Below, in pieces: positions 57,620 to 64,000 of a stretch of 64,000 nt of DNA. This DNA is from Plantago major (taxonomy: Eukaryota; Streptophyta; Magnoliopsida; Lamiales; Plantaginaceae). Numbering within the stretch: the stretch's first letter is position 1; every line of letters starts with the position of its first letter. Location of the stretch: NCBI GenBank assembly GCA_026545765.1, contig CM048839.1:87062414-87126413 (forward strand). Reading direction: 5' to 3'. The notes under the pieces were generated by a model. The model was not told where the DNA came from. It saw only the letters and a program-made list of their open reading frames with translations, and ran no database searches. The position numbers and the translations under genes were made by a program.

Positions 57620-58950
57620 TATGTTCCAAATACCGGTGTTACTGATTCTCCGGGGCATACCCCATCTTAACTTGTCTTGAGGTCCGGACGAGCCAGCTTG
57701 TGCTCCGGATGGACCTTCGATCTCTTTCTCGAGGGACGCTTGCAGATCCGCCAGCCTTTTTTCTTTGGCTTCCTGGGCCAACCTTTTCTCCCTATGGGCC
57801 CTTAATTCCTCGAGGAAGGCAGGGCATTGCTTCATCAAATCAAGATCACGAGAGAAGCCCTGGACAGGCCCGGGCAGAGTCAGCTAGTCCCGGTTGTGCT
57901 CCACATGCTCCTCTAAAGGGACGACGACACTGGACATCAATACCTGGGGCACGAAGGCCGGAAGGTTCGGACCCCCATGGTTATACTTCTTGTCTTCTGT
58001 CTCATCACAGACTAGCTCCACAAACTCGCACTTCAGCAAGTCATCGTCCGAGACACCCTCTAGAGCAAAGTCCGAGCCATCTGCCTCTTTGAAATCAGTA
58101 ATGCCTTCAGCCTCCAAGTCACAGTCACTTGGGATCCATCCCCTGTGCCGGAGCTGCCCCATGGTTGTATCGAAGCCATCCTATCGAGCCTCGTCATACT
58201 TGGACTCAAGCATGAACTTGCAAGCGTCCGATCCCAAGAAGTATTGGACGGCTTGTGTCCGGACCTTCAACATCTCCTTAAGCATCATATCCTTGAAGGT
58301 CTGGGAGACACTGACGTACTCGTCCACGCTATCCTAGTGCACTTTGAGATCCTTCTCCAAGGACAGGATGGCACTCTTCAGCTTCGCCGCCTCCGTTTCA
58401 GACTCCCTCTTCGCCGCAAGAACCTTCTTCAACCTTTCGGACAGGGAGACCACCTTGGACGTCTCCATCTCCCAAGCAGCCTCAGCCTTAGCCAGGTCTT
58501 CATCCATTGTGGCCCTCCGACCCGCCACCATGGAACACGCTTGAATAGAGGCAGTGAGCTACGATATCCAATATTATAAAGTTAGTAAAAGTTCCGAGTG
58601 AAAAGGAGATGCATTTTATAAGATATAACGCGATTAACACTTACCTTCTGGTGAATTGCGGACAACTCCGCAATCCGGTCCAGCTCCGAAGCAGCAGCCA
58701 TCCGGGCCACCTCCACATCCAAGTCCGACTCGCTACTCATCTTCCCTTTTCCTTTTTTGGCAGGAGGGACCGGACCTTCGGAAGGGCGCTTTTGCTCGGC
58801 CGCAGCACTCGAGCCACTGGCAGGAGGGTCCTGGGACACAGACCTCGGAGGTTTCTTCGCCCCCTTCGAGCCCACCACCTTGCCCTTATCCGGGGTGGGC
58901 ATTGCCTGAGCCTCCTCGCCCGCCGCAGCCCTCCGAGTCTCCTCCACTCA
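57620..58950 (-). pseudogene. Antisense gene in the Tat 3' region, C-terminal exons
   Basis: Minus-strand coding-like stretches: 58582-58947 (basic, Pro/Ser-rich, nuclear-signal-like KKGKGKM), 58334-58531 (coiled coil, AEAAWEMETSKVVSLSERLK), 57884-58162 (acidic, CDLEAEGITDFKEADGSDF) and 57620-57838 (ELRAHREKRLAQEAKEKRLA). An intron with GT-AG ends lies at 58559-58644. Antisense ORFs downstream of pol are known in Tat-lineage elements; some have been annotated as putative 'gypsy-type transposase'. The N-terminal part lies beyond copia-B. The function is not known. It is broken as seen. Confidence 0.55.
58559..58644 (-). other. Intron in the Tat antisense gene
   Basis: On the minus strand CCAGAAG|GTAAGTGTTAATC at the start and GGATATCGTAG|CTCACTGCC at the end, 86 bases. 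Both flanks are coding-like. Confidence 0.65.
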
Positions 58951-58998
58951 GAAGATGGCCGCATTCCTCGGGTCGTTCATCGGAAGCACAGTGGACGT

Positions 58999-59888
58999 TG
59001 TTAGAACATAGGATCCCAGATTGGTACTTTGAAACAAGATCAATAGACAATGTTGCCAACAATGTTGTTCAACATTGTCTTCAACATAGCAAATAGATGG
59101 CAGCGGATGAATAAGAATGAAACTTCTATTACCAAGCCAATATATAGAAAAATATACTGGCAGCGCCTTAGGCAAAATATCTACTGACAGGAAAAGTAGA
59201 TCTAATCAACTAGGTTTAATACAATCACAAACGATTGATTAAACAACCAAAACTAGCCCTAGAAGAACCAACAGTAAAAGCTATTCTAGGTCGATGTTTG
59301 AAAGAGTTATTCCAACAATGAATACTCTTAGACAAGCTCTAAAGCTTGCAGAAAACAAGAAGCCTAAACTCTTTTAATAAAATCTCGATTGATCATCAAG
59401 AAAGGCTCTATTATTGCTCGGCTAAATCCTTATATATATACTTGAGATATCGACAGCTCCCATCCAAGTCGAAAGGCAATAGGATCTCAGCAAAGGCAAT
59501 TTTCCATGTTCTTGTTTTCTTCAATAATCAGCTAGAAGGAAATTAGTGTCTTCAACAATATATTTCCTTCTTGCTTTCTTCAACAATATTCTTGAAAGAT
59601 TCTCTCTTTACATTGCATTCCTTATGTCCAAAGCAACTCAAACTCTTTCCTTATTCCTGTAGAAATTCGAATTGATTGCTTCCAGTCCAAGTCATCAATC
59701 CAATTGGCCTGCTCGTTTCTATGTTGTCTGTTGTTGTCCGTAATGTTGTTCCAACATTGTATCGGCACTATTTCGCAATGTTGCACAACATTGAAATCCT
59801 GCAGTTCACAAACAACAACAACAAACACAAACATTGAACTGAATCATGAAAGATAAGATTAACTAATCAAGTGCAACTTGCATTTTCA
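58999..59888 (-). repeat. 3' LTR of copia-B
   Basis: On the minus strand it starts TGAAAATGCAAGTTGCAC at 59888, right after the tract AAGGGGGAGAT, and ends CCTATGTTCTAACA at 58999, about 890 bp. It contains at least three CAATGTTG/CAACATTG pairs. Confidence 0.75.
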
Positions 59889-61140
59889 ATCTCCCCCTTA
59901 ATCTTAGTCTTTCATCAAGCAATACCATTCCTTTGGGCTCATTGATTCCTTTTGATCCAATAAGCATGTTTGAGCCCAACTTGATATATCCTACAAAATA
60001 TTCATAGAAAAAAAACTACAAACATTGAACCGGTTATGTTACGAAGAAAGGTTGAATTACTAAACAAAGTGCACTAAATCGCACTTTCAATCTCCCCCTT
60101 AATTCTGATCTTTCTTCACACAACCTAAAACCAGTTTGTTAGTCAAATCGAACAAGTAGGATTTAAACAAGTCAAGAGCGATCAATGCTGATGGACAATG
60201 TTGAGTCAACACAGAACTCAACATTGCTGTAAATATGCACTTTCAAATTCCCTCTTATGTCTTTGTCTACTCAACTCCTTTGAACTCATCATGGGCATCA
60301 TATCATACTTCTTTTGACAATTCCTGCACTCAGTAGTTAGTGAATAAAGACAAACTTGCGTAGAATCGCAGTATAAGTGCAGTAAACAAAGTCGTCTGCA
60401 ATGTTGACACAACATTGCAGTCAACACTGCACTATTCAATCTCCCCCTTTGTCTTTCTTCACAAAAACACACCTGAACAAACTTGTTAGACACAAACAAA
60501 TATAACAGGCATGAAACTATAGAACTCCCCCTCAACATTAGACGAGACCAATATAACAAAATAAAGTATGTTAGCTTTTTGTTCAATCTCTTCTCTTCTC
60601 CCCCTTTTTTGAGAAGAAAGATATCTCTCAGATTATTCAACCAAGTTCACAGAAGGAGACAAGAAGACATGCAATGAGTTGTGGACTAGGACCTGCAATA
60701 AGAACTGTGCAATGTTGGAGAATGATGTTGAAAACATTGAGTTCAACACTGGCAGCCAAGGTGATAGCAAAAGCAGGAAAAAAGTTTGGATCGGCTGGAG
60801 GGCAGTAATCAGGAATAGAGGTTGGATTAGCTGGAGAGCAGTGTTAGGATAAGAATGGATGGTCATGATGGGTGTTGTTGGGTTTGCCTTAAACGATCCT
60901 GCAAATATATATCAATGCTACAGAAACTGTGCATAACAATTAATAAAAGATTAAAGTTACAAGTAAAACAGTTATCCGTCAAGTCATAGTAATCAGATAA
61001 ACAGATAAACCCTAGGGAGGTTGACCAAAAATCTTGATCTTAAATAATTACTTGAAATGCAAGAACAGGAAAGCAAAAACCCCAAACCCCAAAGAAACAC
61101 CTCAGACCTGAAACACCTCAGACCTACTCCCCCTCAAACC
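59889..61140 (-). other. Array of polypurine tracts in copia-B
   Basis: On the plus strand, ATCTCCCCCTTAATCTT (59889), ATCTCCCCCTTAATTCTG (60091), ATTCCCTCTTATGTC (60247), ATCTCCCCCTTTGTC (60440), ACTCCCCCTCAAC (60524), TCTCCCCCTTTT (60596) and ACTCCCCCTCAAAC (61125). Each is a polypurine tract on the element strand, and the first four share flanking sequence (TCAATCTCCCCCTT and TCTTTCTTCA). Confidence 0.7.
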
Positions 61141-61440
61141 CAAAAACACACAGAAAGGTCAGATGGAGAAGCACATATAAAAAAGAGCAAATATAAGTCA
61201 GAAAGTACTCCAAGGACAGCTAATGATGACCAGCATGTTGACTCAACATTGATGACAACATCGGGAAATCAGACCACTCTTAATGTAAGTCAGCCAGAAA
61301 ACCAAGTCTCAAGATGTGCAGATTCGATTAACACCACTGATGCTGCAGGCAAGGACAGAGAGAGAAAGGAATACCAAAGAAACACACTCAACATTGCCTC
61401 AAAAAGTAAATTGAACAATTAGCATAAGTTTGAGTGGGGG

Positions 61441-61760
61441 TGACCATGAGACCGTGAACCTGTCAAATAATTGGAACACGTATGAATCCGCTCCAAAGCC
61501 GAAGCCTATGCGGAGTTAGGCGAACACACGTCTCATGGCATAAAATCACTCATTTGACCACATTGGGTAATTTGGTACTCAGAAAGTGAACCAGCAGCAT
61601 TACGAGAATCGGCACTTTTGTGCGTGTCGGTTTCCAGTACAGGCCATCAACCCTCACGACATATGACACATTGGCCACGTCGATATCTGGATAGTATTTG
61701 AAACACTTGCCAACACGATCCTCGATGAAACACTTGAGCCCTTTTATCATAATTCATTAG
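61441..61760 (-). repeat. Conserved '3' block', copy 4 (in copia-B)
   Basis: It contains GCACTTTTGTGC at 61612-61623 and CCATCAACCCTCAC at 61644-61657. The minus strand is open from 61750 to 61550, with CFKYYPDIDVANVS and VRVDGLYWKPTRTKV. The core is about 61600-61720; the match to the Athila copies fades outside it. Confidence 0.7.
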
Positions 61761-62090
61761 ATTTATTAAGCATAAAGGACAGGAGGCAACATCAAGAGTG
61801 AGTTAAGGTACAGTAAAAAATAGCGACAAAAGTGGGTTTTACATAAAGCAAACTCACAGGAGACTCGATCCCTTTCAACCTTGGTTTCAAATAGCCTTTC
61901 AAACCCTAAGCATCACCACTGTAAGCTACAAAGCAGGAACAACCATAGACCAGTACAGAAGCACAGAAAGCACATAGACACACACAAAAAAATAAAGAAA
62001 ATAAAGAAAATCAAAAGGCAACAAAAAACACATCACTTTTATGACGGTGTTGGTGTGATGTTGAGTCAACACTTGGTTTCAACATCAAGA
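61761..62090 (-). other. Copia-B 3' region next to RNase H
   Basis: No gene. A-rich sequence with one CAATGTTG-type pair (GATGTTGAGTCAACAC, about 62051). Confidence 0.5.
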
Positions 62091-62693
62091 TCACAAAGAG
62101 CACAAATCAAGAGATCTCCTAAGACTGAAGAATCTCTCACAATTCAAAGGCTTGGTAACAATATCTGCAAGTTGATTGGTTGTATCTAAGTGTTGTATGA
62201 CTATTACTTGCAGATTGACCATATCCATAAGAAAATTATACCTAATGTCTACGTGTTTCGTGCGTGAGAGCAAAACAGGCTTCTTAAAATTATTTATGGC
62301 ACTAAGGTCATCACAGAACATCAACAAGGTATCACATTGAAGACCAAAGTCATGCATCATATTTTTCACCCATATCAATTGAGTAACACAACTCCCAGAT
62401 GTTACTTGTTCAGATTCAACATATGAGAGTGACACATTGTTCTGTTTCTTGAAATACCATGACATTAAATTAGAATCAAGATAAAAGCAACCTCCACTAG
62501 TGTATTTTCTATCATCTAGAACACCAGCCCAATCAGAATCACTAAATGCCACTAGATTAGTGTTTGTATCACATGCATACAATAATCTAAGATTAACAGT
62601 TCTTGATATATATATGAAAAATCTTTTAAGAACAATCAGGTGTGGGATTTTAGGGTTAGACTGATACCTGGCACAAACACACACATAAAACAT
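62091..62693 (-). pseudogene. copia-B RNase H and RT end
   Basis: The minus strand shows LRLLYACDTNTNLVAFSDSD, WAGVLDDRKYTSGG, MSWYFKKQNNVSLSYVESEQ, LSRTKHVDIRYNFLMDMV and LADIVTKPLNCERFF, the ordered blocks of copia RNase H. It is a broken fossil. Confidence 0.85.
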
Positions 62694-62699
62694 GATGTG

Positions 62700-63300
62700 A
62701 GGATGCTGGTTGATAGATATAGAAGGCTGTGAGTCATTATTCTGTACACTGTTAGGTCAACATCATCTCCAACATCGATTCTGCTGAGCATAAGACCATT
62801 AGCCATAGGAGTGCTGGGTTCACCTATCATGCTCATCTCATGGGTACCGTCAGATGGAATTTCTGCCTGTGATGTTGAGCTCAATGTTGTGTCATCATTG
62901 CTGTCAGCATTGACAATTTCTCCTTGTACACCAGCTGGAGTTCTTGGTTTAGACACCTTTTCAGGTTCAGTATTAGTTTTCTCAGGAGTAGTGTCTTTAA
63001 CCTGTTCAGTACCTGCAACAACCTGTTTATTCTTGGGTACAGTGCCTTTCTGGATAGAGACATCAGAAGAGACAGTTTTGAAAACAGACAATGTTGACTC
63101 AACATTGTTTTCATTCATCAGTTTCAGCTCTTCCCAGTGATAATCTGCAGATAGATCAACTGAACCATGCAGACACAAAACATTAGTAGAAACTGATTCC
63201 TCAGGGTTAGTACAGAAAAGTGTTTCACAGTTTTGAGAATCATCATAGTCGAAAAAGACTTCTTTTGTCAATGTTGGACCAACATTGTTTCTCAACATTG
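62700..63300 (-). pseudogene. copia-B acidic gag-pol linker
   Basis: A minus-strand open stretch rich in Thr, Ser, Glu and Val (PEKTNTEPEKVSKPRTPAGV). It has no recognised domain and includes three CAATGTTG/CAACATTG sites read as codons. It resembles the long linkers between Gag and Pol in Sireviruses. Confidence 0.5.
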
Positions 63301-63989
63301 TTCAGAACAGCAGATAGGGCTTTGGCATGAACTTCTGGATCATCAACTTCCTGTTCGTCATCTGAAACATCACTGAGACAAGCAAGCATAGTCTTTTTCT
63401 CCTTTCGAAGAGTGTTAGCACATTCATTCTGATAATGCCCCCATCCTTGACATTCAAAACATCTAACTTTACTAAGTTTACTAAGACTAGGGCTAGAGTT
63501 AGACACACCAGTTTTCTTTTTGAAATTTCTAGTTCCTTTTGAGTTGCTCGAAGAGCTTCTATTAGAATTCTTCCTGAATCTAAGTTTCTCAATTTTCCTA
63601 ACCAAGTCATTGTAGGCTTCTTCAGTCATGTCATCAGTATCATCACTACTGCTTTCAGGCTAAGTAACTTTAGCTTTAGATTTAGAGTGAAGGGACATAC
63701 TAAGGATTTTCGTACCTTTTCTTTCGTTATCAATTATCTCAAAAATTTTCAAATTGTTCATCAAGGTATAAAAATCCATAGTAGCCAGATTGTGAGTGTC
63801 TTCCAAAATAGTAACTTTAGTGTCAAATTTTGAAGAGAGAGAACGAATGGCTTTAGAAATCAGTTGCTTGTTGGAAATAGCATCACCAAGAAGTTGAACA
63901 TCATTAGACAAAGTCAAAAGCTTTTCAAAATAAGAATGAATGGTTTCAGCTTCTTCCATTCTTAGATTTTCAAATTTTGACCAAAGCAT
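63243..63989 (-). pseudogene. copia-B gag, with zinc knuckle
   Basis: Minus-strand 63660-63989 has the UBN2 core (LWSKFENLRMEEAETIHSYF, LTLSNDVQLLG, SLSSKFDTKVTILEDTHNL). 63243-63629 has a basic stretch and a CCHC knuckle, CFECQGWGHYQNEC, then KKTMLACLSDVSDDEQE. Gag starts beyond the right window edge. It is a broken fossil. Confidence 0.85.
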
Positions 63990-64000
63990 TCGAAGTTTAG

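Larger units (their letters stand above)
41801..58998 (+). mobile_element. Tat-lineage (Retand-like) Ty3/gypsy element, with two elements inserted
   Basis: The 5' LTR is 41801-42674. Coding order is gag, protease, RT, RNase H, a second RNase H, integrase (42726-48897). The extra RNase H between RT/RNase H and integrase is the hallmark of the Tat lineage. A long 3' region (48898-49347 and 55410-58998) holds an antisense gene. A non-coding large-LTR element (49348-55409) sits in that region, and copia-B begins at 58999. The 3' LTR lies outside the window. The coding part is broken in several places. No LTR pair is available for an age estimate, but it is older than both insertions. Confidence 0.88.
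58999..64000 (-). mobile_element. Sirevirus-like Ty1/copia element 'copia-B', 3' part
   Basis: The 3' LTR is at 58999-59888. To its right are repeated polypurine tracts, a long 3' region (59906-62090), RNase H (62091-62693), and gag-related sequence (62700-64000). Gag, zinc knuckle and RNase H are the only protein parts seen in the window, so it is an incomplete, broken copy. It is inserted in the Tat element at 58998. The 5' LTR is outside the window. Assignment to the Sirevirus group rests on the multiple polypurine tracts and the palindromic motifs. Confidence 0.75.

Noticed and set aside
61057-61422. A 121-codon plus-strand frame in copia-B
   Set aside because: It is low-complexity, antisense to the element, without a domain, and crossed by CAATGTTG-type motifs and polypurine tracts.

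Overview
This window is plant nuclear DNA, almost certainly from a eudicot with a repeat-rich genome. It contains Athila-like, Tat-like and Del/Tekay-like Ty3/gypsy elements, Sirevirus-like Ty1/copia elements, PIF/Harbinger and Stowaway DNA transposons, a LINE tail, and one ordinary-looking host gene, a three-exon GASA/snakin peptide gene. I cannot name the species.

Layout. (1) Positions 1-29376 form one deep nest. The oldest readable layer is an Athila-like element on the minus strand ('Athila-B': LTR pieces 4067-4310 and 26815-28667, then 3' internal sequence 28668-29376). Its LTR was hit by a PIF/Harbinger transposon (1641-4066, itself cut by a Del/Tekay-type LTR at 1-1640), by a Tat-type LTR now solo (27074-27781, target duplication TGAAC), and by a second Athila-like element ('Athila-A', 4311-26814, minus strand). 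Athila-A was then split by a large Sirevirus-like copia element ('copia-A', 7217-24716, plus strand). Copia-A carries a reversed solo LTR of its own family (15508-17150, target duplication ACAAC).

(2) Positions 29379-37287 are a gene-bearing island: a Stowaway MITE, two copies of a second MITE family on either side of the GASA gene (31186-32187), an Athila-like solo LTR (33559-35012, target duplication ATCAC), a 5'-truncated LINE (about 35097-35910), and a region rich in GATGCTTG words.

(3) Positions 37288-64000 are a second nest. Athila-like element 'C' (minus strand, from 37288) holds a copia-like solo LTR (40323-41025) and was hit by a Tat-type gypsy element (from 41801, plus strand). The Tat element has gag, protease, RT, two RNase H segments and integrase, plus a spliced antisense gene downstream of pol. 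It was in turn hit by a non-coding large-LTR element (49348-55409, target duplication CCGAG) and by a second Sirevirus-like copia element ('copia-B', minus strand, from 58999 past the window end).

Most notable. A roughly 200 bp block with an invariant GCACTTTTGTGC hairpin and CCATCAACCCTCAC occurs in the 3' regions of three Athila-like elements and of copia-B. Each of three element types is filled with its own short word: AGATATCT in copia-A, CAATGTTG/CAACATTG in copia-B, GTCCGA/TCGGAC in Tat. Copia-A and Tat also carry an extra gene with introns, which raises the possibility of paired factor-and-motif systems. The reversed solo LTR in copia-A makes a 1.65 kb inverted repeat that could be a natural small-RNA source. 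All LTR elements are treated as fossils. Boundaries were read by eye from end sequences and target duplications; no alignment or database search was possible.
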